From Candidatus Rifleibacterium amylolyticum (GTDB lineage Bacteria > Muiribacteriota > Ozemobacteria > Ozemobacterales > Ozemobacteraceae), in assembly GCA_009917695.1 (NCBI GenBank), contig JAACJG010000003.1, positions 1-64,000 of the forward strand: a stretch of DNA of 64,000 bases. Reading direction: 5' to 3'. Of this stretch, positions 29,200-37,666 are shown piece by piece (position 1 is the first letter of the stretch; each line of letters opens with the position of its first letter). Both the position numbers and the translations under genes were made by a program. The notes under the pieces are model-generated. The model was not told the origin of the DNA. It saw only the letters and a list, made by a program, of their open reading frames with translations, and ran no database searches.

Positions 29200-30945
29200 A
29201 TGTCAGTCCCAGTCCGCCAGAATCTTTATCGTAAGTATCGGCCGCAGCGCTTCAGCGAACTGTCAGGCCAGGAACACATCTCGCGCACGATCCAGGCGGC
29301 AGTGGCCAGCGACCGTATTTCGCATGCTTATATGTTTTCGGGGCCGCGCGGCACTGGCAAGACTTCGGCTGCCCGCCTGCTTGCCAAGATACTCAATTGT
29401 TTGAATCTCGAGAAAGATAGCAATGGTCTGCCCGACTGTTGCCGCGTCTGTGACAACTGTCGGCGCATCGAAGATATGAATTTCATGGATATCATCGAGA
29501 TAGATGCCGCCAGTAATAACGGTGTCGAAGACATCAGACAGATGCGCGAAAAGGTTAAATATCGCCCGGCTGAAGGCAGATACAAGATCTATATCATCGA
29601 CGAAGTCCACATGTTGTCGGGTTCGGCTTTTAATGCGTTTCTCAAGACACTCGAAGAACCGCCGCCGAACGTGATTTTTGTTCTTGCCACGACTGACCCG
29701 CAAAAGGTGCCGGCAACCATAATTTCGCGCTGCCAGTGCTTTGATTTTCATTCTGTCTCGCGGCGCACAATTCAGGTGCGCCTTGAAGAGATTGTCAGAC
29801 TCGAGAGTGCTGAAGGCATCTTTCCAGCTTTCGAAAGCGAAGCCCTGGCGATGATCGCCGAATGCGCGCAGGGTGGCTTCAGAGATGGCCTGAGCCTGCT
29901 TGACCAGATAGCTTCATCGACTTCAGAGCAGCCGGTTAAGCTTGACCACGTGCTCAAGCTTACCCGCCGTCTCAGTTATACGACTCTTAAAGAAATCACC
30001 AATGCTGTTTTCTCGCATGATCTGGGCACTGTCGTCAAGCTGCTGAATGAACTCTATTCGCTGGGTTATGAACCTCTGACGATCGGGCGTGACCTGCTCG
30101 AATACCTGAGGCGCTGCATGATTCTCAAGATCGATACTGACGCCAACCAGCTGCTCGATCTGCCGACAGAGCAGGCTGGCGAAATCTGCAGGCAGGTCGC
30201 CACGCTGGAAGTAAGGTATATCATCGGCGCGGTTTCACGGGTTGAGCGCGCGTTACTCAATATTCGCAGTTCTTTTCAGGCCCGTGTGCTGCTTGAATCT
30301 GAGTTGATCAGACTTGGGCTCGGCGATGAGATTTTTGCCAGTGAAGCCATGGAAAAGCGCATAGAGCAGCTTGAGCAGAAAGTAGCCGCACTGCGCAAAA
30401 TTGCCGCCAGACCTGCCGGCATGGTCATGACTCCGGCTGCACCTTCAGCCGCGCCATCACCACTTCATTCGCGCCCGGTGCTGACTTCTGTGCCTTCTTC
30501 GCGTTCTTCGGCTCCGCCGCCATTGCCTGAAAACGTTGTACCAATGACCAGCCGGCAGTCTGACCCCGTTCTTGATTTCAGAAACGCGGTTGGACGGCGT
30601 TCGAACGTCTGCCAGGCTTTACTGGTTAACGCCAGAATCAAAAAGCCTGAGGGTGGAACTCTGGTAATCTTTCTAGAACAGGCTTTTGCCGCAGGAAAGC
30701 TTAAGGAAAGCAAGAATATTGCACTTTTAACCGAGGCGGCAAAAGAGGTTTTCACAAACGTTGATGTTGTCAAGATTCAGGTGCCAGGAAACAACAACGA
30801 ATCAGCACCGCCGCCACCTCGCGAAAGTCATCGCGAACAGATAGCAAGACTGGATGAGCAGGCACGCCAGAAAGTACTGCAGAAGCCCTCTATTGCAGAT
30901 GCAGTCGATACTTTTGGCGGCGAGATAGTTGATATTGAAGAATAA
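29200..30945 (+). CDS. dnaX: DNA polymerase III subunit gamma/tau
   Basis: A 581-residue clamp-loader ATPase. Walker A is GPRGTGKTSAAR (about 45); a Cys cluster (CCRVCDNC) forms the zinc site; Walker B is IIDEVHML; the sensor-1 region follows (VLATTDPQKVP). The C-terminal third is Pro/Ala-rich and then a tau-like domain (about 455-560). The ATG at 29200 has TGGAGA 8 bp upstream and starts at the conserved YRKYRPQ; in-frame starts upstream are not supported. ybaB and recR, which often follow dnaX, are not here; a strong terminator follows instead. I saw no slippery frameshift site. Confidence 0.95.
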   Translation: MSVPVRQNLYRKYRPQRFSELSGQEHISRTIQAAVASDRISHAYMFSGPRGTGKTSAARLLAKILNCLNLEKDSNGLPDCCRVCDNCRRIEDMNFMDIIEIDAASNNGVEDIRQMREKVKYRPAEGRYKIYIIDEVHMLSGSAFNAFLKTLEEPPPNVIFVLATTDPQKVPATIISRCQCFDFHSVSRRTIQVRLEEIVRLESAEGIFPAFESEALAMIAECAQGGFRDGLSLLDQIASSTSEQPVKLDHVLKLTRRLSYTTLKEITNAVFSHDLGTVVKLLNELYSLGYEPLTIGRDLLEYLRRCMILKIDTDANQLLDLPTEQAGEICRQVATLEVRYIIGAVSRVERALLNIRSSFQARVLLESELIRLGLGDEIFASEAMEKRIEQLEQKVAALRKIAARPAGMVMTPAAPSAAPSPLHSRPVLTSVPSSRSSAPPPLPENVVPMTSRQSDPVLDFRNAVGRRSNVCQALLVNARIKKPEGGTLVIFLEQAFAAGKLKESKNIALLTEAAKEVFTNVDVVKIQVPGNNNESAPPPPRESHREQIARLDEQARQKVLQKPSIADAVDTFGGEIVDIEE

Positions 30946-30974
30946 TTATCAAAAATCTGATACTAACAAACAAA

Positions 30975-31000
30975 AATCGTGGAGCGCCACGATTTTTTTT
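30975..31000 (+). terminator. dnaX terminator
   Basis: A perfect AATCGTGG / CCACGATT stem with loop AGCG, continuing into a T-tract, 30 bp after the dnaX stop. Confidence 0.93.
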
Positions 31001-31074
31001 GTTTTTCCATTCACAGAAAAACCCCGAAAAGCATCTGTTTTAGCTGATTTGCGAGCTGGTGTAGAATTTTAAGC

Positions 31075-31370
31075 ACTGTACACAGTCTTTACGTGGAAAA
31101 TGTGGAAAACCATGGGGAAAAGCTTGGGAAGCGAACTCTCTGTTGTGGAAAAATAAAACAGCTACCCTCTTGACAAAGACTGTTTATAAGCTTTTCGAAG
31201 GGGCCTGGTAAAAATTCTGGCAAAAAGACTTGCAAAACAAAAAAAAGTTCATGTCAAGACTGTGTACATAATTTTTTACAGCTCGAACAAGTTTACATAA
31301 TTTTGTGTACACAGGGTTATGTAAACACAGGCACTCTCTGCGTAAATTCGGCTGAGCGCTGTGTACACTG
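31075..31370. other. Cluster of DnaA-box-like and TGTGTACA motifs
   Basis: In the gene-free stretch 31001-31600 there are three TGTGGAAAA-like sites (31092-31100 imperfect; 31101-31109; 31144-31152), the reverse of the TTTTCCACA box seen in oriC. There are also four copies of a TGTACA-centred motif: TGTACACAGT at 31077, ACTGTGTACA at 31259, TGTGTACACA at 31304 and TGTGTACAC at 31360. The region is AT-rich. Possible roles are a DnaA-titrating or secondary origin-like site, or an operator array for an unknown regulator. Nothing else is seen from 31371 to 31600. Confidence 0.45.
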
Positions 31371-31600
31371 AGTTTTAAAACTTTTTCCGGTTTTTCAGGT
31401 ATGCTTATCGGAGTGCTTTTAAAAATATTTGACGATTTGCCTGACATTTTTTCGATTCGATAAAAATTTCTGCAAAATTTTCATGGCCCTGGCTGTATCG
31501 CAAAGTTTCTATTTTGGTTACAATCTATACTATATGGTTAAGACCTTAATGAATGTATACGTCGGGCAGTGAAATAAGCTCGAGAGCAGGGGGTGCCTTT

Positions 31601-32872
31601 ATGTATAAGAAGATTTCTGGCCTGTTTATCATGGTGCTGGTTCTGATTGCGTTATTCGCGACTGCCGACCGGGCGATGGCTGATACTCAATTCGATTTTT
31701 ACTATCAGCGCATCGAAAAAGTCGTGCAGATCAACAACCCCGAGCCCAAAGGCTGGTGGGAAAAAACCAAAGCCTTTGTAAAATCCGGTGTTAACGCGGT
31801 AAAACGCACCTGGGAAAACGCGGTAACCCGTAACTTTAATCTCGGCGAGGGTTCAAAGCGCTGGTATTCAGGCGAAGATCATAACATCGCTTACGATGTT
31901 AAGCGCGTAAAGGTTAAAAGTGAAGCTCATCTTCTTGAACTGATGGGCGTCAAAGACGAAGCAGAATTGACCGACGGCCAGAAGGCGCTGCTTGCGGTGT
32001 ATCGCCATTCTACTTCTGACAACATCAAAGACCGCATGAAATATAGTTATCGCAACAAGATCAATGTCATTCTATCTGACACAACCGGCTTTGATGATCC
32101 CGGCAAGTATCCGCATGTAACCCGCGATTTCTGGCCGTATTCCAGCGGCGCAACCATTCAGATGTCAAGCGGGCGCTATAACTGGCCCGGTTCCGAAAGC
32201 TCCGCCCGCTCTACCTTTGTGCATGAGTTCGCCCACTCATTCGACCGCACCATCAAAGAATTCATCAAGCCATACGGCAAAGATGGCTCACACTTTGCCA
32301 ACGAACTGACAAAACCACGCACGGCCTTTGTCGAAGGCTGGGCCCAATTTAACGAAATGCTCGATTCAGCCGACAAAGTGCGGCAGATGAACAATACGGT
32401 AGATCTTATCAAAATTGAAGATAAGAAGAAGGCCGGCGAATACACTAATGTCGAACCCGACACACTGACCGGAAAACAGCTGCTTTCGGTAGAGGGCATC
32501 AACGCGATTATCCTGCACCGCATTGCCACCGAGGTTAAAGGCGGTAAGGACAAAGTGTTCAAAGCATTTACTTCAACAGGCTGGAAGCTTTTTCGCGATC
32601 TCAGCACCATAACCAAACAGCTTTGCCGACAGAATCCCGATGACATCGCAGCCATTGCCAGAATCATCGACGAACGAACACTTGGCAAGCTTTCTGACAA
32701 AGAATTTATGCAGTATATCGGCAGTTCTGCCGCAGCCAGAGAATTTCTCAAGAACCGTAAAAAAGCTGTAGAAGAAGCTGTCGAGGCCTCCGCCGGCACC
32801 GTTGAAGCAACCGGCAAGCCTCTCGACATTGAAGTTAAGACGGATGGTGCCAGTCCTTTTGGTGTAAAGTAA
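31601..32872 (+). CDS. Exported zinc metalloprotease-like protein
   Basis: A 423-residue secreted protein with a signal peptide (about 1-27, cleavage near DRAMA-DTQ). The zinc motif HEFAHSFD (an HExxH) occurs near residue 210, and VEGWAQFNE about 35 residues later can supply the third ligand (Glu), as in gluzincin-type enzymes. The rest matches no family I recognise. It is probably periplasmic or extracellular. The ATG at 31601 has a G-rich ribosome site (AGGGGGTG) about 7 bp upstream; an earlier in-frame ATG would bury the signal peptide. It is a single gene between two terminators. Substrate unknown. Confidence 0.7.
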   Translation: MYKKISGLFIMVLVLIALFATADRAMADTQFDFYYQRIEKVVQINNPEPKGWWEKTKAFVKSGVNAVKRTWENAVTRNFNLGEGSKRWYSGEDHNIAYDVKRVKVKSEAHLLELMGVKDEAELTDGQKALLAVYRHSTSDNIKDRMKYSYRNKINVILSDTTGFDDPGKYPHVTRDFWPYSSGATIQMSSGRYNWPGSESSARSTFVHEFAHSFDRTIKEFIKPYGKDGSHFANELTKPRTAFVEGWAQFNEMLDSADKVRQMNNTVDLIKIEDKKKAGEYTNVEPDTLTGKQLLSVEGINAIILHRIATEVKGGKDKVFKAFTSTGWKLFRDLSTITKQLCRQNPDDIAAIARIIDERTLGKLSDKEFMQYIGSSAAAREFLKNRKKAVEEAVEASAGTVEATGKPLDIEVKTDGASPFGVK

Positions 32873-32890
32873 CCAGCAATCAGTCTGCAC

Positions 32891-32924
32891 GAAAAAGAGG
32901 GGGCCTTATGGCCCCCTCTTTTTC
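32891..32924 (+). terminator. Terminator after the metalloprotease gene
   Basis: A perfect 15-bp stem (GAAAAAGAGGGGGCC / GGCCCCCTCTTTTTC) with loop TTAT. Its A- and T-rich ends allow function in both directions. Confidence 0.93.
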
Positions 32925-32976
32925 GGCTTAAGCTGCTTGCCGCGATTTACTGTGTTTTGTGGTAATCTGTAGTCAG

Positions 32977-34572
32977 ATGAACAACTACACAAGATTAGTG
33001 CTGATTCTGATGATTCTTCTGTTCGAGCCGCACACTGCCCGGGCTGAAGATGTTTACGTTCTTTTCAATTACCCGGAAAAATCGGAAGTGCATCTGGTTT
33101 ATGCCAGATATGGCCCGTCAAGCCCTTATGGGCGTATCTTTTCTGCCCCCCCAGCCAGCGACTTTTTCATAGATGAACAGGGGCGTTTCAGACTTTTATA
33201 CACCAGTCGCGTAAATACCTTTAAAACAGCCGACAAAAGCCTTTTTCGGCAGGTGTTTGATGGTTTGCCGGTTCTGGCCGACTCTGGCAGACAAGGCTAC
33301 GCACAGCACCAGGATCAACGTGATACTTTGATTGCCGGTCATGCCGGTCGGCCGGTTTTTCGCAGCCGGGGCGCGCCGTTCAGCCCCGGCCCGGGGTTTA
33401 TGGTCAGCCAGGCGGTCGCCATGCCTGGTCTGGAAAAAGGCGAAACTGATATTCTGCCAGATAAAAACTGGTATGAGCTTCCCAATGCCAGCTGGTATCA
33501 GACATGGTTTAAGGAGGTTGATGCCGGGCACAGCTCATACATGATCTATTATGACTGCTGGGAACAGCGTGAAGTATTGTTGTATGATTCTGTCTGGAGC
33601 GGCTTCCCGGTCGCAAAAACCGATGATGTAAAGATTGGCAGTGTCTACGATTATCGTTTGCGCCGCGCCATTATTGATGGAGCCATGGAACTTATAGCCA
33701 ACAGGCCTCAACCGGAAGTTGTCTTGAAGCTTATCTCTCAAATCGCATTCAGTAGAAATCCTGAGGTAAATGCTCAGCCTTTAACTACTATATACAGCTG
33801 GTATAACAATGCACCCGGAAAACTTTCGACGCCTGGCTGGGCGCCAGATCTGCATATGGCTGAGGAATCCCGGCATCAACAGAGGCGAATCCCGGCTCAG
33901 CTTGATTCTGGTCGTCTTCTCGTAATGGGCACTGATATTCTGCACGCCTGGCTAGGTGCCGGCGGTCTGTCGCCAGCCGGAAGCGAATGTTCTTTGTGTG
34001 CCGGCGTGCCCGCCGGCGCTGGTCGGCACGCCATACTCGTTTATTCAGCCCCTGACAATGCCATTTATCGCTTCTATTTGAACGACGAAAATGTTGTGGA
34101 TTTCAAGCAGACTGGCAGGTTTACACCGGCTTTTGCGCCGGTCAGTATGACAGGTGACAACGATGGTAATCTTATGATTGGCGGTTTTTCCACCTGGCCT
34201 GAAGAGTTGAACTCGCCAGAAAGCCTGCTGATGTCTGTCGAAGCGATAGATCTGATACCATCATCTTCTGACGCTGATACAACCAGAGGCACCATATTGC
34301 TGGCACAGCAGCATTATTTCAACCTGTACCGGCTGTCTCCCGACAGCGGCGAAACGGTCTGGCTCAGTCGCATAAACGTTGGCCGCCACCTGTATCAGTG
34401 TGACTTTTCGATTGCCCAACAGGCGCAGGCTCTCACCAGCGACGTTCGCGAACTATTAAGACTTGCGCAACAGCCGGGGAACCACCTGAGCCTTCCGGTA
34501 AGGCTTGATGAAGAGCGGCAACCCGGGCAGTTCATCATGCCCGATCAGGTAATGCTGGCTTTATCGAAGTAG
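32977..34572 (+). CDS. Exported protein of unknown function
   Basis: A 531-residue protein with a signal peptide (LVLILMILLFEPHTARA, cleavage before EDVYV). The body is rich in beta-structure and aromatic residues, and a ECSLCAGVPAGAG segment supplies two cysteines. I recognise no domain; the second half (NLMIGGFSTWPEE, TTRGTILLAQQHYFNLYRLS) has the look of a beta-propeller, which is inference. The ATG at 32977 is preferred to a GTG 18 bp earlier; neither has a good ribosome site. It is convergent with the FlgM-like gene, 5 bp apart. Confidence 0.6.
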   Translation: MNNYTRLVLILMILLFEPHTARAEDVYVLFNYPEKSEVHLVYARYGPSSPYGRIFSAPPASDFFIDEQGRFRLLYTSRVNTFKTADKSLFRQVFDGLPVLADSGRQGYAQHQDQRDTLIAGHAGRPVFRSRGAPFSPGPGFMVSQAVAMPGLEKGETDILPDKNWYELPNASWYQTWFKEVDAGHSSYMIYYDCWEQREVLLYDSVWSGFPVAKTDDVKIGSVYDYRLRRAIIDGAMELIANRPQPEVVLKLISQIAFSRNPEVNAQPLTTIYSWYNNAPGKLSTPGWAPDLHMAEESRHQQRRIPAQLDSGRLLVMGTDILHAWLGAGGLSPAGSECSLCAGVPAGAGRHAILVYSAPDNAIYRFYLNDENVVDFKQTGRFTPAFAPVSMTGDNDGNLMIGGFSTWPEELNSPESLLMSVEAIDLIPSSSDADTTRGTILLAQQHYFNLYRLSPDSGETVWLSRINVGRHLYQCDFSIAQQAQALTSDVRELLRLAQQPGNHLSLPVRLDEERQPGQFIMPDQVMLALSK

Positions 34573-34577
34573 GCAGG

Positions 34578-35066
34578 TCAGGAGTATTCCTTGATCAGTT
34601 CTTCGAGTTCAGGATCGTCGAACTTTTCGTCGGCACTTTCCTTGATCAGGTAGACCAGCTTTTTCATTTCGAGATCGCTCATCTGGCCTTTGCCCTTGTG
34701 CGAAATCTTTTCGGCTTCTTCCTGCAAAAGCTTCTTGATGAACTTTTCCCGGGTCGTGCGGTCGGCAACAACCTGGTAAATCTTTTCAGCAAGCACTTCG
34801 GGCGATACCATGCGATATGTCCCGTCCTTAACCTGACGCGCAATCTCCTCAAGACGCTGCATATGCATTAACTGCTGCTGTTGCAGAATCTTGAGATTGT
34901 TTTCGGCCGGTGTTCTGTGTGCAGAAGTTCCGTCGATCTTTTCCCCGCCGCCGGTCTTGTCTTTCAAAGCTTCATCGAAGCCGGTTTTTTTGTCGACAGA
35001 CTCTTTGGCCTTGGGTTTTGTCGTTATTATTATTCTTTTCCCAGGTCCATGAATGGAATCAACCAT
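34578..35066 (-). CDS. FlgM-like (anti-sigma-28 motif) protein
   Basis: A 162-residue, highly charged, soluble protein. The N-terminal third is low-complexity and probably disordered (Lys, Gly, Asp). The middle (RLEEIARQVKDGTYRMVSPEVLAEKIYQ) resembles the FlgM core, where a helix, a G-x-Y turn and a second helix bind sigma-28. FlgM proteins are usually about 100 residues, so this is long, with a Lys/Glu-rich tail. No flagellar gene or sigma-28 is in the window. An AAGGGAG ribosome site lies about 6 bp before the ATG. The identification rests on a short motif; a general helical adaptor is the alternative. Confidence 0.45.
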   Translation of the reverse strand: MVDSIHGPGKRIIITTKPKAKESVDKKTGFDEALKDKTGGGEKIDGTSAHRTPAENNLKILQQQQLMHMQRLEEIARQVKDGTYRMVSPEVLAEKIYQVVADRTTREKFIKKLLQEEAEKISHKGKGQMSDLEMKKLVYLIKESADEKFDDPELEELIKEYS

Positions 35067-35238
35067 GATTAGCTCCCTTGTAACTTCCTTGTTAAAAAGG
35101 CATATTTTTCCCTTATCCCAATTTATTTATCGTCAACTTTGCCCGAAAAGTTTATAGCTGTGCAGAAAAAAACTTTCTTACATGCACCCGGCAATCTGCC
35201 GATAATCCTTATAGATAATGAATTTCTGGAGGCATGCC

Positions 35239-37113
35239 GTGTTGTGTTTAAAAAGGTTGTCTGTGGCATCTTTGTGTGCATTCGCGCTATTGATTCCTGC
35301 CTGGCCGACATTTGCAGCTATAGATCATCCAACCCTCTTTGCTGATGGGGAAAAGGCCTTCGCAGCCAGCAACTTTGCCGTGGCCGCCGAGAACTTTGCG
35401 GCTGCTCTCAAGTATTCCCCGGCCGACTTGCGAACCAGATTTCGCTATGGCCAGGCCTTGTTCTCTCTGAAGCGTTTTGCTGAGAGTCACAGTCAGTTCC
35501 AGTCTGTTCTCCAGAATTCTCCTAACAATATTATTGCCCGTATCTACCTTGCCGAAAATCTCGTGCAGCTCAAGCGCCACGATGATGCCAGAAGCCATCT
35601 CGAATGGATTCTCAAGGTGCAACCCGGCCATACCAGAGCACGCGAAATTCTCGATTCCCTCAACGGCCTGTCTCCCGAACAGCCGGCACAGGCATTGCCT
35701 GAATCGATGCCGGCCGACAGCACGCCATTGCCGGTAAAAAGTGCATCTGCAGCCGAAAAAGCCCAGGAAATAAAGCTCAGCCCCTATGTCGCAGTTTCTG
35801 GCGAAAAGCCGCGCCGGCAGCCGAAAAATACGGCGACAAAAGCTTCGCCGCCGACAGCCGAAGCGGCAGCAAATATGCCACCAGCAATCAAGGTCAACGA
35901 CTTTTCCTTCGAAAAATTCCTCGCCGACACGCATGATTCATTTGCCGTCAATCTTGAGCTTGTCAGATTCAATCTCGAAAATGGCGACCTCAACGCGGCC
36001 GCAGTCAGTCTCGAAAAAGCGGCCCAGCTCTCGCGCAATACCAGTGACAGCCGGCGCTTTCTTGAACTTCAGATCCTTTCGAGCATGTTCTATATCTACC
36101 AGAGAGACTTCAACAGTTTCGGCAAGAACCTGGTCAAGCTCAAACCGGCATTGGGAGATAAGTCATATCAGTCCTTTCTGAACATCTACAATCAGGGTGC
36201 TGCGCTGACCGATCCGATCGATCAGGCTCGTCTCGCGGCCGGTATCGCTATGGGAGCCGGTCATCATGCCGTCGCCGCCCGGCTGCTGCTCGAAGTTTTT
36301 GTTAAAAAGCCTGAGGATATGCTGACTGCACACCTGCTGGCTGACGCTCAGCTCCAGAGCCTCGATTATAAAAACGCCGAAAATACCATGGTGCACATTG
36401 CCCGTAACAATACCGACAATGCCGAAGCGCACTTCAATCTTGCCAGATTTTATCTGACTGTATTTTATCAGCCTGAACTGGCCCGACGCTATGCCGCTCA
36501 TGCCGCTTCGCTCAAACCAGGTGATGCCCGCATCGAGATAATTCTCGGGCTCGCCGACTATGCTGAGGGAAAAATCGATGCCGGTATTGCGCGCATTCGC
36601 AAGCTTCTGCCGGTCGTCGATGACGAAGGCATGAAGCAGATCTGCCAGCAGATTATCAACGATGGCAGGCAGGTCGATGCTGCCGGTCGCCCGCTTGATT
36701 TTATCAGCGTTCTGGCATTGCCGGGTGCGCCGCACGCGCCAGCCGGGAGCTACAATATTGTCGGTGAAGATGCACTCAGACGAGGTTCTTTTCTTACCGC
36801 CATGAAGCATTTTGCTGCTGCGCACGACTACGCCGAAATAGGCAGAACCTATCTGGGGCTTGCTTCTGCCCTTGCCAGCAGCGGTGAAAATGATAAAGCT
36901 GCCATAGCTGCCGGATACGGTCTTGCCTCTCTCGATGCTGCCTTACAGCAGAATCCGGCCAATGGCCGTGCGAATCTTTATGTCGCCCTCTATCATTTTG
37001 AGCGCAACGACCTTACTGCTGCCCGCCAGGAACTCAATCGCGGCCTGGCCGGCAAGTGTGACCAGCATACGAGAAAGCGGCTGACCGCACTTCTCAGCAG
37101 CCTCGGCTCCTGA
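35239..37113 (+). CDS. Exported TPR-repeat protein
   Basis: A 624-residue protein with a signal peptide (RLSVASLCAFALLIPAWPTFA). TPR-like repeats cover about 30-140 (LFADGEKAFAASNFAVAAENFAAAL and following helices) and resume after a Pro/Ala-rich linker (about 150-215) through to the C-terminus, where NPANGRANLYVALYHFERNDL is typical. It is likely a periplasmic scaffold. A GTG at 35239 preceded by TGGAGG at 6 bp is the best start; an in-frame ATG at 35218 has no ribosome site. It is transcribed divergently from the FlgM-like gene and closed by a terminator. Confidence 0.8.
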   Translation: MLCLKRLSVASLCAFALLIPAWPTFAAIDHPTLFADGEKAFAASNFAVAAENFAAALKYSPADLRTRFRYGQALFSLKRFAESHSQFQSVLQNSPNNIIARIYLAENLVQLKRHDDARSHLEWILKVQPGHTRAREILDSLNGLSPEQPAQALPESMPADSTPLPVKSASAAEKAQEIKLSPYVAVSGEKPRRQPKNTATKASPPTAEAAANMPPAIKVNDFSFEKFLADTHDSFAVNLELVRFNLENGDLNAAAVSLEKAAQLSRNTSDSRRFLELQILSSMFYIYQRDFNSFGKNLVKLKPALGDKSYQSFLNIYNQGAALTDPIDQARLAAGIAMGAGHHAVAARLLLEVFVKKPEDMLTAHLLADAQLQSLDYKNAENTMVHIARNNTDNAEAHFNLARFYLTVFYQPELARRYAAHAASLKPGDARIEIILGLADYAEGKIDAGIARIRKLLPVVDDEGMKQICQQIINDGRQVDAAGRPLDFISVLALPGAPHAPAGSYNIVGEDALRRGSFLTAMKHFAAAHDYAEIGRTYLGLASALASSGENDKAAIAAGYGLASLDAALQQNPANGRANLYVALYHFERNDLTAARQELNRGLAGKCDQHTRKRLTALLSSLGS

Positions 37114-37132
37114 ACCGTTTTTAGACTTACCA

Positions 37133-37173
37133 GAACCGCCCGGCTTGATGTACAGCCGGGCGGTTCGTTTTTT
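37133..37173 (+). terminator. Terminator after the TPR gene
   Basis: A 13-bp stem (GAACCGCCCGGCT / AGCCGGGCGGTTC) with an 8-nt loop, followed by G and six Ts. Confidence 0.92.
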
Positions 37174-37206
37174 GCAGGCAAATTGCATTTTATATAAGTT
37201 TTTGGG

Positions 37207-37236
37207 TTGCAATTTACTCTACTTTCTCATTATAAT
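37207..37236 (+). promoter_or_regulatory. Promoter of the cheY / HEAT-CheR operon
   Basis: TTGCAA and a consensus TATAAT are spaced by 18 bp, about 40 bp before the CheY start. Confidence 0.75.
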
Positions 37237-37275
37237 CTGCAGTTAAGATTCCAGATTTCCGGAGGATTCCAGATA

Positions 37276-37662
37276 ATGGCCAAAACGATACTAGTGGCTG
37301 AAGACTCCTTGATGTTGCGAAAGGTCGCGTGCTTTCCGCTCGAAAAGGCGGGATATAAAGTGCTCGAGGCCAACAATGGCATCGAGGCGATCGAAGCAAT
37401 GTCAAAGAATGAAGTAGACATCATCATCACCGACCTTAATATGCCGGGTATGGATGGTTTCGAACTCATCACCCAGGTCAAGGAAAACGACAAATTCAAA
37501 CACATCCCCATCATTATTCTCACTACCGAAGGCAAAAAAGAGATGGTCATGAAGGGGCTCACCCTCGGCGCCAATTCGTTTCTGCAGAAGCCAATCAAAC
37601 CGGATCTGATGCTTCAGGAAGTAGAACGACTTCTTGGTAAATCTTCGGGCAAGGGAGGCTGA
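37276..37662 (+). CDS. Single-domain response regulator (CheY-like)
   Basis: A 128-residue receiver domain with no output domain. The acidic pocket (AEDS), phospho-acceptor Asp in IIITDLNMPGMDG, the Thr of ILTTEG and the Lys of LQKPIKP are all present, so it should be phosphorylated by a histidine kinase. The ATG at 37276 follows GGAGG by 10 bp. It is 4 bp upstream of the HEAT-CheR gene, with its own consensus promoter. No CheA or other kinase is in the window. It may act by binding a partner such as the HEAT solenoid encoded next to it. Confidence 0.93.
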   Translation: MAKTILVAEDSLMLRKVACFPLEKAGYKVLEANNGIEAIEAMSKNEVDIIITDLNMPGMDGFELITQVKENDKFKHIPIIILTTEGKKEMVMKGLTLGANSFLQKPIKPDLMLQEVERLLGKSSGKGG

Positions 37663-37666
37663 AAAC

